Positions 35,884 through 45,329 of a stretch of DNA of 64,000 nucleotides are shown here, piece after piece. The translations under genes were made by a program, and so were the position numbers. Source of the DNA: Dialister micraerophilus DSM 19965 (GTDB lineage: Bacteria; Bacillota; Negativicutes; Veillonellales; Dialisteraceae); the NCBI RefSeq assembly GCF_000194985.1, contig NZ_GL878519.1, positions 303,226 through 367,225 on the forward strand, in the 5' to 3' direction. Within the stretch, counting starts at the first letter, position 1. Each line of letters begins with the position of its first letter. The notes below the pieces were generated by a model that saw only the letters and a list, made by a program, of their open reading frames with translations, was not told the origin of the DNA and ran no database searches.

Positions 35884-36837
35884 TTAAATTTTAAATATAT
35901 AATTATTCGACCTTTTTAAAATTTCTCCCGCTTTCTCTATATCTTTTTTAATTTGCAGTATTAAATCTTGATATTTTTCAAACTTTATTTCGTCACGAAC
36001 TTTTTCAATCCATTCCAATTTGACGATTTGTCCGTATATTTCTTCATCGAAATCTAAAATGAATGTTTCTATTGTACGTTCTTTGTCGTTGAATGTAGGA
36101 TTGGTTCCTATATTTGTGATTGAAGGATGTTTATTACCTTTTACTTCTATATAGGTTGCATAAACTCCATCGGAGGGCAACATACGCTCAAAGCCATATT
36201 CCAAATTTGCAGTGGGAATTCCAAGCAGTTCACTTCCCCTTTTAAATCCATGTACAATTTTATCTGTAATAAAGTACGGTCTTCCTAAAAATTTCATAGC
36301 TTCACGCATATTTCCGTCAGCTATAAATTTTCTTATATTTGTACTTGAAATCACTGTATTATCGGTCAGTGTATTTTTTATCAAATTTATTTTTTTTACT
36401 TCAACCTCATTTTTGAAAAATTTTTTCATGGTTTCGGCATTTCCCGAACCTTTATAGCCGAATGTAAAATTTTCTCCTACTATGATGCCTTTCAAGTTTG
36501 AAAATTTTTTCAGCTTATTTAAAAACTCTTCGTGACTTTGATGCAAAAATTCTATATCGGGTTTTATTTCTATAATTATATCCAAATTGTATTTCTTTAA
36601 AATTTCATATTTTTCAGTTTGCGTTAAAATTAATTTTACCGGATTTTCAGGAAATATAACTGACAAGGGATGAGGATAAAAAGTTATAATTCCTGATTTT
36701 GCGGATTTTTTTGCTGCAAGCTTTTTTGTCTGATTTAAAATTTCTTGATGTCCTTTATGTATTCCGTCAAAAAAACCTATTGCGAAAACAATCGGTTCTT
36801 TTATATTCATTTCTTCTAAAGAATGTATAATTTTCAT
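35884..36837 (-). CDS. ribF: Bifunctional riboflavin kinase / FAD synthetase
   Basis: Converts riboflavin to FMN and FAD. The 317-aa protein has an N-terminal nucleotidyltransferase domain with AIGFFDGIHKGH (HxGH type, near residue 19) and ISSTNIRKFI near 163, and a C-terminal flavokinase domain with GIPTANLE near 206, GVYATY near 224 and TNIGTNPTF near 240. It is last in the rimP-nusA-infB operon, one base after truB. All expected motifs are present. Confidence 0.96.
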   Translation of the reverse strand: MKIIHSLEEMNIKEPIVFAIGFFDGIHKGHQEILNQTKKLAAKKSAKSGIITFYPHPLSVIFPENPVKLILTQTEKYEILKKYNLDIIIEIKPDIEFLHQSHEEFLNKLKKFSNLKGIIVGENFTFGYKGSGNAETMKKFFKNEVEVKKINLIKNTLTDNTVISSTNIRKFIADGNMREAMKFLGRPYFITDKIVHGFKRGSELLGIPTANLEYGFERMLPSDGVYATYIEVKGNKHPSITNIGTNPTFNDKERTIETFILDFDEEIYGQIVKLEWIEKVRDEIKFEKYQDLILQIKKDIEKAGEILKRSNNYIFKI

Positions 36838-36838
36838 T

Positions 36839-37699
36839 TCATACCTCTTGCAAAACTTTTCTCGGATGAAGTACTCCTTTTTTCATTTCCGCTATTCCTA
36901 AAAGGGTTCCTTCTTCACCGTATACTGCAATAATTTCGCAATCATTCATTTTTTGTAAAATTCTTTTACCTTGCAAAAATCCTTTTCCATTGCTTTCGTC
37001 AAGTTTTATTCTCGGCAAATGTGAAACGAAATCGCCTAATTCTTTTTGAACGCAATCGTAAGGATTTTCATTTATTTCTTCCAATGTTACTGCATTTTCT
37101 ATATCAAAAGGTCCCATTTTTGTTCTTAAAAGAAATGACATCGTTAAAGGACATTTTACAGATTTACCCAAATCTCTTCCCAATGCACGTATGTATGTAC
37201 CTGCGGAACAGGTTACAGATATTCTTATGTATGGATATTCTATGGATCTTATTTCCAATTTTTCTATATTTACTTCTCTTGCCGGTATGTTTACTTTTTG
37301 TCCTTTTCTTGCTGTTTTGTATGCACGTTCTCCGTTGATTTGAATTGCAGAGTATTGTGACGGTACTTGCATTATTTTGCCTTTGAATCTGTTTAATGCC
37401 GAGTACCACGCTTCATCTGAAGGTTTTTCGTTTGAGGTGGAAATAACTTTTCCTGTCATATCTTCCGTATCTGTTTCTATATTCATTATAAATTCCGCTT
37501 CATATGTTTTTTTGTCAATTGAAGCGTATTCTATAATTCTTGTTGCCTTGCCTAAAAATACCGGAAGAACTCCTGCCGCCATAGGGTCCAGTGTTCCTCC
37601 GTGTCCTATTTTCTTTTGTCCGTATATTTTTCGCAATTTCGCTATTACATCAAACGATGTCATTCCGGAGGGTTTCAAAACATTTATTATTCCGTCCAT
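36839..37699 (-). CDS. truB: tRNA pseudouridine(55) synthase
   Basis: Makes pseudouridine 55 in the T-loop of tRNAs. The 286-aa protein has the family N-terminus GIINVLKPSGMTSFDV and the catalytic Asp in KIGHGGTLDPMAAGVLP (near residue 38), then YEAEF and CSAGTYIRALGRDLG near 166. The C-terminus is a short PUA-like domain. Its ATG overlaps the nrnA stop by one base. This order (rbfA-nrnA-truB-ribF) is typical of Bacillota. Confidence 0.96.
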   Translation of the reverse strand: MDGIINVLKPSGMTSFDVIAKLRKIYGQKKIGHGGTLDPMAAGVLPVFLGKATRIIEYASIDKKTYEAEFIMNIETDTEDMTGKVISTSNEKPSDEAWYSALNRFKGKIMQVPSQYSAIQINGERAYKTARKGQKVNIPAREVNIEKLEIRSIEYPYIRISVTCSAGTYIRALGRDLGKSVKCPLTMSFLLRTKMGPFDIENAVTLEEINENPYDCVQKELGDFVSHLPRIKLDESNGKGFLQGKRILQKMNDCEIIAVYGEEGTLLGIAEMKKGVLHPRKVLQEV

Positions 37700-38664
37700 T
37701 ACAAGTATTTCTCCGCAATTTTTATAATTTCTTTTTCCGCTTCATTCATAGATTTTGAAATTGTACATCCGGAAGCTCTTGCATGTCCTCCGCCTCCGAA
37801 TTTCGCCGCTATTTCGGATACGTCTGCATATTGAACCGAGCGTAGTGATATTCGTGTTGTATTTTCGTCTTGATATTTCAGAAGAATTGCAATTTCAGTA
37901 CCTTTTAAACATCTTGGTATGTCTACATATCTGTCTGAGTTTTCTCCATCAAGTTCCATAGCGTTTTTATCCATTTTTGCGGTAACAAGTTTACCGCCGC
38001 ATAATGTTCTTATGCTGTTTGCCACAAGTGTATAGCATTGCATATATTCTTTACTTTTTGAATCTAAATGTCTTGATATATATGCAGGTTCAGCTCCCAT
38101 TTCAACCAATTTGCTTGCCATAAGTAATGTGTGCGCAGATGTACAACTGAATTTAAAAAATCCGCTGTCTGTACAAAGTGCCATATACAACGCATTACAT
38201 GTGTCTTTATCCATTTTTATATTTTCATCAAAAAACATTTCCGCAAGCAATTGCGCCGCTGCCGCATAATCAGGTTCCAAGTATAAATAATCGGTGTATC
38301 CTTCATTCGTTTTATGATGATCTATACAAAGACTGGGTACATCCGGAAAATCGAAATCTCCGGCTCTTTTTAAATTTGCCAAATCGGTAAATACCATAGC
38401 ATCGTATTTTTTATTTTTCGGTATTTCATTTTTTATCAGTTTGGCTGTTTCTATACATAAAAATACTTCAGGAACCGGATCTCCCAGTAGCATGTCAGCA
38501 TCTTTCCCCATAGATTTAAGTACATTATGCAATGCGCACATTGATCCTACATCGTCTCCGTCGGGCCGTATATGTCCTACAAGCAGAAAACTGTTGTGCT
38601 TTTTCAAAAAATTCATTGCTTCTTTTTTATTTATTCTTTGTGCATGATTTATCGCCAAACTCAT
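37699..38664 (-). CDS. nrnA: Bifunctional oligoribonuclease / 3',5'-bisphosphate phosphatase NrnA
   Basis: DHH/DHHA1 phosphoesterase that degrades nanoRNAs and pAp. The 321-aa protein shows GHIRPDGDDVGS near residue 31, the metal-binding CIDHHKTNEG near 115 and the DHHA1 GGGGHARASGCTI near 291. Its ATG overlaps the rbfA stop by 4 bases. The rbfA-nrnA-truB order is common in Bacillota. Confidence 0.94.
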   Translation of the reverse strand: MSLAINHAQRINKKEAMNFLKKHNSFLLVGHIRPDGDDVGSMCALHNVLKSMGKDADMLLGDPVPEVFLCIETAKLIKNEIPKNKKYDAMVFTDLANLKRAGDFDFPDVPSLCIDHHKTNEGYTDYLYLEPDYAAAAQLLAEMFFDENIKMDKDTCNALYMALCTDSGFFKFSCTSAHTLLMASKLVEMGAEPAYISRHLDSKSKEYMQCYTLVANSIRTLCGGKLVTAKMDKNAMELDGENSDRYVDIPRCLKGTEIAILLKYQDENTTRISLRSVQYADVSEIAAKFGGGGHARASGCTISKSMNEAEKEIIKIAEKYL

Positions 38665-39014
38665 TTTTTGTCATCCTCATGAATTTTATTCAAAAGTTTT
38701 TCAATTTTCATTCCATATTCCAATGATTTATCTTCTTCAAATGAAATTTCGGGAGAATAAAAAATATTTAAACTTTTTCCGACTTCTTTTCTTATAAATC
38801 CTTTTGCTTTGTTCAATACGTTCAATGAATCTTTCTTTTCTTTTTCACTGCCGAACAAGCTTACATAAACTGTAGCTTCTCTTAAATCTCCGGTTACTTT
38901 AACGTCTGTAACCGTTGTAAATCCTAAACGAGGATCTTTAATTCCGTTCAGGAGCAGTTTTCCTACTTCTTGTTTTATGAATTCTTGTATCTTTCGTACT
39001 CTTAATTCTGCCAT
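38661..39014 (-). CDS. rbfA: 30S ribosome-binding factor RbfA
   Basis: Binds the 30S subunit during late assembly and cold adaptation. The 117-aa KH-like protein has RVRKIQEFIKQEVGKLL and DPRLGFTTVTDVKVTGDLREATVYVS, the family core. It follows infB across a 75-base gap containing a hairpin (39040-39077) and overlaps nrnA by 4 bases. Confidence 0.95.
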   Translation of the reverse strand: MAELRVRKIQEFIKQEVGKLLLNGIKDPRLGFTTVTDVKVTGDLREATVYVSLFGSEKEKKDSLNVLNKAKGFIRKEVGKSLNIFYSPEISFEEDKSLEYGMKIEKLLNKIHEDDKK

Positions 39015-39039
39015 TTTTTACCTCTCATCAATAAATAAA

Positions 39040-39077
39040 GCGTGATTGAAAGCATATGTCATGCATTCATATCACGC
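39040..39077 (-). terminator. Hairpin between infB and rbfA
   Basis: GCGTGAT and ATCACGC arms around a 24-base loop, followed by TTTATTTATT on the minus strand. It could be a weak internal terminator or an mRNA-stabilising structure between the infB and rbfA parts of the operon. Confidence 0.4.
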
Positions 39078-39089
39078 CTCACTTTCTTT

Positions 39090-41648
39090 TTATTCTTCAG
39101 ATTCCAATGTTCCTGCGGTTTCTTCTATTTCAAAGGCTTCCAATATATCTCCTTCTTTTACATCTCTATAGCTTTCTATCGCTACACCGCATTCCATTCC
39201 GAATTTTACTTCTTTTACATCGTCTTTGAATCTGCGAAGTGAACTTATTTTACCTTCATGTACAACAATTCCGTCACGTACTATACGTAATTGACAACGT
39301 GCTACAAGTTTTCCTGTTGAAACGTAGCATCCTGCAACTACTACTTTAGGTGTATGAATTACTTGACGAACTTCGGCTTCTCCCAATTCTATTTCTTTGA
39401 GTTTCGGTGAAAGCATACCTGTCATTGCCGCCTTGATGTCATCTATTGCATCATAGATTACTCTATACATTCTCATATCGACTTTTTCTCTTTCGGCAGC
39501 TATCTTTGCGTTTGCATCCGGACGAACGTTAAAGCCCAAGATAAGTGCATCAGATGCCGAAGCAAGTACTACGTCGGATTCATTGATTCCGCCTACTGCG
39601 GAGTGAACTATTACAACTCTTACTTCGTCACTCTTTATGGCTTCCAATGATTGTACAAGTGCTTCTACTGAGCCTTGTACGTCCGCCTTGATAATAATAT
39701 TCAAATCTTTCATTTCGCCTTCTTTGATTTTTTCGAATATATTATCCAATGTAATCTTCTGTTTTCTGCTTTGTTCTTCTTCTTTTGCATGTGCTGCACG
39801 TGCTTCCGCAATAAGTCTTGCTTGTCTTTCATCCATTACATAGAAGTGGTCTCCACCTTCAGGTACGCTGTCCATACCGAGAATTTCTACCGGCATTGAC
39901 GGTCCTGCAGATTTCATTTTTCTTCCATGTTCATTTGTCATCGCTCTTACACGGCCCCAACATTTACCTGCCAAAACACCGTTTCCTACATGAAGTGTTC
40001 CGTTTTGTACCAAAACGCTCATTACCGGACCTCTACCTTTATCCAGTTTGGCTTCTACAACGATACCGTATGCTTCTCTGTCGGGATTTGCTTTCAATTC
40101 TTGAATTTCCGCAACCAAAAGTATGTTTTCAAGTAAATCTTCCAACCCTATTTTTTTCTTTGCGGAAATAGGAACCATAATCACGTCACCGCCCCATTCT
40201 TCCGAAATAAGTCCGTGGTGTGATAATTCTTCTTTTATCTTGTCGATATTGGCTCCGGGTTTATCTATTTTATTTATTGCCACCATAATCGGTACTTTTG
40301 CATTTTTTGCGTGATTTATGGCTTCAATAGTTTGAGGCATTACTCCGTCATCTGCAGCTACGATTAAAACTGCAATATCCGTAAGTTGCGCACCTCTTGA
40401 TCTCATTGCGGTGAATGCTTCATGTCCCGGTGTATCCAAAAATGTAATTTTATTATTTTTGTACTTGATTTGGTAAGCACCTATAGCTTGAGTAATTCCG
40501 CCCGCTTCATGTGATGCCACATTGGTTGAACGAAGTGCGTCAAGTAATGTGGTTTTACCATGATCTACATGTCCCATTATTGTTACTACCGGCGGTCTTA
40601 CTACCAAGTCTCTGGGGTCATCTGCTTCCGGTTCGTACTTTGTCGGATCCGCTATAACGTCCGGTTCCAATAATTTTACGCCGAATTCATCTGCAAGAAT
40701 TTCTATTGTGTCCTGATCGAGATTTTGATTGATTGTCGCCATAACGCCAAGCATCATCAAACGCTTGATTACTTCACTTACTTCTCGACAGAATAATTCC
40801 GCCAATTCTTTAACCGTAACGCTCAAAGGCATTTTTACTTCCGTAGGATATACGACGGGCTTTTTCTCTTGTGCATGTTTTTTCTTTTTGCTTTGTTTCA
40901 AAGAACGTGCCATCAATGAACCGCCTTCACGTTCTCTTCTGCTGCGTTCGTAATCTTTACGAGTTTTTTTACGAGATGCGTTTCTTTCTCGTTTTTGCTG
41001 CGGTTGTACAAAATCTTCTGCAGGAATATCGGTAAATGAAAGTTCTTTTCTGGATTTTTTCACTTTATTGTTTCCTGATTTTCGATAGTCCGAAGAATTT
41101 TCATTTCTGTTCATTCGACTCTTTTCGTGACCTCCGTTTTTATAATTTGAGTTCTTATCAAAACGTGTATGTTTACGTTCATAGCCGGATTCTTTTTTAT
41201 CAATGATTTTGTTCACTTGTTTATGCTCGCCATATTCCTTCTTTTGAGATTTTACATTCTTTTCATGTAATTTTGTCGTTTTATTGCCTTTCGTACCGTC
41301 ATTTGATGTTTTCTTTACTTCATTTGTTTCTTTTTTTATTTCTTCTTTTTTTATTTCTTTTTCTTCTTTAACTTCTTCAGTAGAGTAGGAAGAGTATGCA
41401 TTAGGAGCATTATGTTTCTTTACTCTGTCTGTAGGTCTGCCTTTTTTATCAAATCTTACTGTACGAAAAACCGGTTTTTTAGACGGTTTTTTCTTGCTTG
41501 AAGCTTTTTCAACGATTTTCTTGGCATTTTCGTCTACGCTGCTCAAGTTTCCTTTTACTTCTATTTTATTTTTCTTCAGAATATTCATTACCTCTTCATT
41601 CGTTTTACCATACATCTTAGCCAATTCATAAATTCTGTATTTCTGCAT
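39090..41648 (-). CDS. infB: Translation initiation factor IF-2
   Basis: GTPase that places initiator tRNA on the 30S subunit. The 852-aa protein has the IF2 N-terminal domain ([14 protein letters not shown]), a long low-complexity lysine/arginine-rich linker (about residues 50-260), then the G domain: [14 protein letters not shown] near 357, [27 protein letters not shown], and NKIDKPGAN near 460. Domains II-IV follow, ending [14 protein letters not shown]. It is the fifth gene of the rimP operon, 21 bases after ylxQ. Confidence 0.97.
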   Translation of the reverse strand: MQKYRIYELAKMYGKTNEEVMNILKKNKIEVKGNLSSVDENAKKIVEKASSKKKPSKKPVFRTVRFDKKGRPTDRVKKHNAPNAYSSYSTEEVKEEKEIKKEEIKKETNEVKKTSNDGTKGNKTTKLHEKNVKSQKKEYGEHKQVNKIIDKKESGYERKHTRFDKNSNYKNGGHEKSRMNRNENSSDYRKSGNNKVKKSRKELSFTDIPAEDFVQPQQKRERNASRKKTRKDYERSRREREGGSLMARSLKQSKKKKHAQEKKPVVYPTEVKMPLSVTVKELAELFCREVSEVIKRLMMLGVMATINQNLDQDTIEILADEFGVKLLEPDVIADPTKYEPEADDPRDLVVRPPVVTIMGHVDHGKTTLLDALRSTNVASHEAGGITQAIGAYQIKYKNNKITFLDTPGHEAFTAMRSRGAQLTDIAVLIVAADDGVMPQTIEAINHAKNAKVPIMVAINKIDKPGANIDKIKEELSHHGLISEEWGGDVIMVPISAKKKIGLEDLLENILLVAEIQELKANPDREAYGIVVEAKLDKGRGPVMSVLVQNGTLHVGNGVLAGKCWGRVRAMTNEHGRKMKSAGPSMPVEILGMDSVPEGGDHFYVMDERQARLIAEARAAHAKEEEQSRKQKITLDNIFEKIKEGEMKDLNIIIKADVQGSVEALVQSLEAIKSDEVRVVIVHSAVGGINESDVVLASASDALILGFNVRPDANAKIAAEREKVDMRMYRVIYDAIDDIKAAMTGMLSPKLKEIELGEAEVRQVIHTPKVVVAGCYVSTGKLVARCQLRIVRDGIVVHEGKISSLRRFKDDVKEVKFGMECGVAIESYRDVKEGDILEAFEIEETAGTLESEE

Positions 41649-41669
41649 AAAGAGCCTCCCATTTCACCA

Positions 41670-41975
41670 TTACAGGTCATTCAGTTTTTTTCGGAGTGCT
41701 TCTGCAAATCCTTTATCCATAATCAAGACCGCAGTTCGTATACTCTTTCCCAAAGCATTTCCCATTTGCTCTTTTTCACCGAAAATAATATAACTTACTC
41801 CGGCTTTATTTGCCGAATTGATATATTCGTTTTTCGTATTCATAGAACTGTCTTCAGTAATTATAAGCAATTCGCCTTTGCCTCTTTTTAATTTATCTGC
41901 AATCTGTTCATTACCGGACATCAAACATCCCGCTTTCATGCACAGTCCGATAAATTGATAAATTTTTTTATTCAT
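41670..41975 (-). CDS. ylxQ: L7Ae/L30e-family RNA-binding protein, YlxQ-like
   Basis: A 101-aa protein of the L7Ae/L30e/S12e fold, which binds kink-turn-type RNA in relatives; the YlxQ role is not settled. Visible features are IGLCMKAGCLMSGNEQIADKLKRGKGELLIITEDSS and the C-terminal amphipathic helix. It overlaps ylxR by 8 bases and precedes infB, the invariant Bacillota order nusA-ylxR-ylxQ-infB. Confidence 0.9.
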   Translation of the reverse strand: MNKKIYQFIGLCMKAGCLMSGNEQIADKLKRGKGELLIITEDSSMNTKNEYINSANKAGVSYIIFGEKEQMGNALGKSIRTAVLIMDKGFAEALRKKLNDL

Positions 41976-42234
41976 TACTTACTTGTTCCTTAAGTTTTTC
42001 ATATACTTCCGGAGATACCGGTCTTTTCAAAGAACGTTCCAAACCATGCGATTCGAACGCTTTTTCAAAACACTGTATATTTCCGCAAATATATACACCT
42101 CTACCTGACATTTTCCCTGTTTTATCCAAATCAATCAAACCTGTAGGAAGTGCTACTATACGTAACAATTCTTTTTTCATCTTAAGATTACCACAACCTA
42201 CACACATACGCATAGGGATTTTTTTTGTTTTCAT
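41968..42234 (-). CDS. ylxR: YlxR/RnpM family RNA-binding protein (DUF448)
   Basis: An 88-aa nucleic-acid-binding protein. Family features are PMRMCVGCGNLKMKKELLRIV, GRGVYIC and CFEKAF. RnpM of Bacillus is reported to bind the RNase P RNA; the same role here is inference. Its ATG overlaps the nusA stop by one base, and it overlaps ylxQ by 8 bases. Confidence 0.92.
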   Translation of the reverse strand: MKTKKIPMRMCVGCGNLKMKKELLRIVALPTGLIDLDKTGKMSGRGVYICGNIQCFEKAFESHGLERSLKRPVSPEVYEKLKEQVSNE

Positions 42235-43355
42235 TATTCTCCCTCCGGTTTTTCGTATGCTTCTTCAAAATCTTCCAACACACTTCCTTCTTCTTGTCCG
42301 AATCCGTCTTCTGCAGCTTGTGATTCACTCTTTATATCAATCTTCCAGTTTGTCAATTTAGCTGCCAATCTTGCATTTTGTCCCGCTTTACCTATTGCCA
42401 AAGACAATTGATAGTCCGGAACCACTACGTAGGACGAATTTTCTTCTTCCCATATAGATACCGAAATTACTTTTGAAGGAGACAGTGCATTTGCGATATA
42501 AACCGCCGGATCTTCATCCCAACGAACTATATCTATTTTTTCATCGTGCAATTCATTTACTATATTTCTTACACGTTGTCCTTCCGGACCTACACATGCA
42601 CCTATCGGGTCCAAAGTCGGATCCATTGTGTATACTGCGATTTTTGAGCGTGAACCCGCTTCACGTACTACCGCTTTTATTTCAATTACGCCGCTGTAAA
42701 TTTCAGGTACTTCGACTTCAAATAAACGTTTCAACAATTCCGGCGATTTTCTTGAAAGGAAAATTTCCGGACCTTTTGTAGTTTTTCTTACTTCTGAAAT
42801 ATAGCACTTAATTTTATCGTTCGGTGCAAAATGTTCGCCTTCGATTTGTTCGGAAAAAGGAAGAATACCTTCAACACGTCCCAAATCTACATATACCGTT
42901 CTGTCGTCACTCCATTTTACAGTTCCTGTTATAATATCTCCTTCACGTCCGGAGAATTCATCGTAAATGGAACCACGTTCGGCTTCACGCAATTTCTGTA
43001 TCATTACTTGCTTTGCAGTTTGTACAGCTACTCTTCCGAAGTTTTCCGGAGTAACTTCAATACGGAAAAGATCTCCGGCTTCCAAATTTTCATCATATTT
43101 CTTTGCTTCCGCAACGGTGACTTCATTTATAGCGTTCTCCGATAACGGATCGATTTCTTCAACAACCGTTTTTTCGGCATAAATATGATATTCACCGGTT
43201 TCACGATTGAAAGTTACCGAGCTTTTTGCGTTGCTTCCGGTTTCTTTTTTATAAGCTGTGAGCAATACCATTTCAAGTGCATTGAAAACAATTTCTTCAT
43301 CGACCTTTTTTACTTTAACTAAAGCCTTTACGGCATCCAACAAATTTGTATTCAC
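42234..43355 (-). CDS. nusA: Transcription termination/antitermination protein NusA
   Basis: Binds RNA polymerase and nascent RNA to modulate pausing, termination and antitermination. The 373-aa protein has the N-terminal RNAP-binding domain, S1 domain (GDIITGTVKWSDDRTVYVDLGRVEGILP near residue 135), KH1 (DPIGACVGPEGQRVRNIVNEL near 245) and KH2 (LAIGKAGQNARLAAKL near 325). It lacks the C-terminal acidic repeats of E. coli NusA, as is normal for Bacillota. The start is GTG with GGAGG upstream. A hairpin in the operon leader may allow NusA autoregulation. Confidence 0.96.
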   Translation of the reverse strand: MNTNLLDAVKALVKVKKVDEEIVFNALEMVLLTAYKKETGSNAKSSVTFNRETGEYHIYAEKTVVEEIDPLSENAINEVTVAEAKKYDENLEAGDLFRIEVTPENFGRVAVQTAKQVMIQKLREAERGSIYDEFSGREGDIITGTVKWSDDRTVYVDLGRVEGILPFSEQIEGEHFAPNDKIKCYISEVRKTTKGPEIFLSRKSPELLKRLFEVEVPEIYSGVIEIKAVVREAGSRSKIAVYTMDPTLDPIGACVGPEGQRVRNIVNELHDEKIDIVRWDEDPAVYIANALSPSKVISVSIWEEENSSYVVVPDYQLSLAIGKAGQNARLAAKLTNWKIDIKSESQAAEDGFGQEEGSVLEDFEEAYEKPEGE

Positions 43356-43372
43356 GATTCTTTACGCCTCCA

Positions 43373-43843
43373 TCAAAATTCAAAATATAATCTCATCTGA
43401 GAAATCTTTTTCTTTGATAAAAAAATTTCTCTTCCGTCATCTAATATCAAAGATATTTCATCATTTACCAAGCCGTTCAAAATTGCTGCAAATTCTTTGT
43501 CCAAATTTAATTCTTCAACAGGCGCAAACAATTTTACACTGACTTTGCTGTCTTTATAACGAATAAAATCTTTGTCTTTTTTCAAAACACGATCAATTCC
43601 GGGTGAGGAAACTTCCAACATGTAATTGTCCGAAATTAAATCGTTTTTATCAATTAATTCTCCTGCCGAAACGCTTATTTCTTGACAATCGTTCAAATCT
43701 ACTCCGCCGTCTTTGTCGATAAAAATGCGTAAAATCCAATTTCTTTCACGAACATATTCCACATCGACAACTTCAATGCCCTTTTTTTCCAATACCGGTT
43801 GTATAAGTGCTTCTACTGCAGATTCGATTTCCTTATGTGACAT
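43373..43843 (-). CDS. rimP: Ribosome maturation factor RimP
   Basis: Needed for 30S subunit maturation. The 156-aa protein has the two-domain RimP layout with EVVDVEYVRERNWILRIFIDKDGGVDLNDC and YMLEVSSPGIDRVL, and a C-terminal Sm-like domain. It is the first gene of the nusA-infB operon. A promoter lies at 43941-43970, and a terminator-like hairpin sits between that promoter and its start codon. Confidence 0.95.
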   Translation of the reverse strand: MSHKEIESAVEALIQPVLEKKGIEVVDVEYVRERNWILRIFIDKDGGVDLNDCQEISVSAGELIDKNDLISDNYMLEVSSPGIDRVLKKDKDFIRYKDSKVSVKLFAPVEELNLDKEFAAILNGLVNDEISLILDDGREIFLSKKKISQMRLYFEF

Positions 43844-43885
43844 AATTTACACCTCTTAAACTTCTCAGGTACATTCCCTCAATAC

Positions 43886-43911
43886 AAGAAAAAGTGAGCC
43901 GCAGCTCACTT
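43886..43911 (-). terminator. Terminator-like hairpin in the rimP-nusA leader
   Basis: AAGTGAGC and GCTCACTT with a 4-base loop, then TTTTTCTTG on the minus strand. It lies about 45 bases before rimP and downstream of the promoter at 43941-43970. It may end the upstream ligase transcript, attenuate the rimP operon, or both. Confidence 0.75.
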
Positions 43912-43940
43912 CCACCAGGAAATATATATTAACATCGTTA

Positions 43941-43970
43941 TTATAGCAGAAAAATTTAACTAAGTCCAAT
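43941..43970 (-). promoter_or_regulatory. Promoter of the rimP-nusA-infB operon
   Basis: Minus strand TTGGAC, 18-base spacer, TGCTATAAT (extended -10 element). Confidence 0.55.
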
Positions 43971-43974
43971 TTTT

Positions 43975-45329
43975 TTATTTATTAACGTCATTTGAATTTT
44001 CCAATAACTTGTATAATGCTTTTTTATTGATTTTTCCGGTTGAATTCAATGGAATTTCAGATAAAAAAATATAACGTGAAGGTCTTTCCCATGAATGAAA
44101 TTCGGCATTTACAACTTTTTTCATCAACGTATTATTGAATGTGTCCGACTTGACAATAAATGCTGCTATTTTATTTTTTCCGTTTTCGGTTTGAAACGGA
44201 ATTATACATACATTTTCCACGCCTTTTATATTTTTAAAAATTTGTTTTATGCGTTGTGCATGTACGGCATTTCCTTTAACCGAGAATACATCTTTCTTTC
44301 TTCCGCAAAAAAACAATTCTCCTTTTTCATTCATAAATCCTCTATCTCCGCAGCTGTACGGTTTTGTAAGTCCCAATGCCGTAAACGGACTTTCTATAAA
44401 AATTTCTCCGTTACAAACTGATACATTTACTTCCGGAAAAGGTTTACCTATGCAATTGAACGATTTTTTCACTTCCGGATTTCGCAAATAACTTACATAG
44501 CTCAATTCTGCCGAGCCGTAGTACAAAATAATTTCCGCATTCGGAAATTGTGTTTTAAGGCATTGCATTTCTTTTTCGGATATCAATTCCGATCCTGACA
44601 ATATGGACTTCACACAGGTGCAGACAATTTTGTTTTTTGTCAATATTGCCAATTTTGAAGGAATCATATAGATATGGTCACAGGAAAATTCCGAGATTTC
44701 TTTTTTCCACACGGATGGAGACATTTTTGATGTCCCTTTGACAAATGCCCCTTTGTATAAAAAAGCCAATATCATATTCAAATTACCGGAAAATGCCGAC
44801 GATCCGTGAAAATAAAGTGATGAGTCGGAATTGATTTTGAAAATGCGATTTTGTATGTCGAAAAAATCTGTCCAACTTGAGCATGTTCTATATATAAGTT
44901 TCGGATTGCCTTCACTTCCTGAGCTCAATACTGCAAATTTTCTTTCTGGAATATTTTCACATATTTTTTGTGTTTCAGATATTTCTTGTTTTGCAAAATG
45001 TGTTTTTATAATTTTACCGTTTGAAAACAAATAAGGAATTTTATATGTATTCAATAAATTATTTATTTCATTTTTGTTTAAGTAGTCATGAAGCAAAAGA
45101 GGAATTCCTTTTGCATTTTCCACCGCCAAAAATACAACGAGTTGCTCAATAACGGATGTTGTATAAATCGCAACTGTTTTGTCTTTTATATTACAATTGA
45201 ATATTTTTTCCGTTTTTTTATTTCATTTGCCAATTCCTCATATGTATAAAAATTTTCATCAATTGAAATTCCTTTTTTATTACTTTTTGTCTTTGCGTAT
45301 AAAAATATCTGCTCTGAAAATGTATTCAT
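43975..45329 (-). pseudogene. Acyl-CoA synthetase-like AMP-binding protein (YhfT-like), interrupted by a -1 frameshift
   Basis: ANL-superfamily enzyme that would activate a carboxylic acid. Core motifs are LSSGSEGNPK (A3 region), YYGSAELSYVS (A5), SCGDRGFM (A7), GRKKDVFSVKGN (A8) and a final Lys in STGKINKKALYKLL (A10), so all usual catalytic parts are present. The main frame is open only from a TTG at 45129. The first 47 codons run from ATG 45329, which overlaps the thiolase TGA by 4 bases, to a TAA at 45186-45188 in another frame. One extra A in the A7 run at 45213-45219 would join them. The frame is therefore either broken, mis-sequenced or recoded. It is the third gene after bioY and the thiolase. 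Confidence 0.8.
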
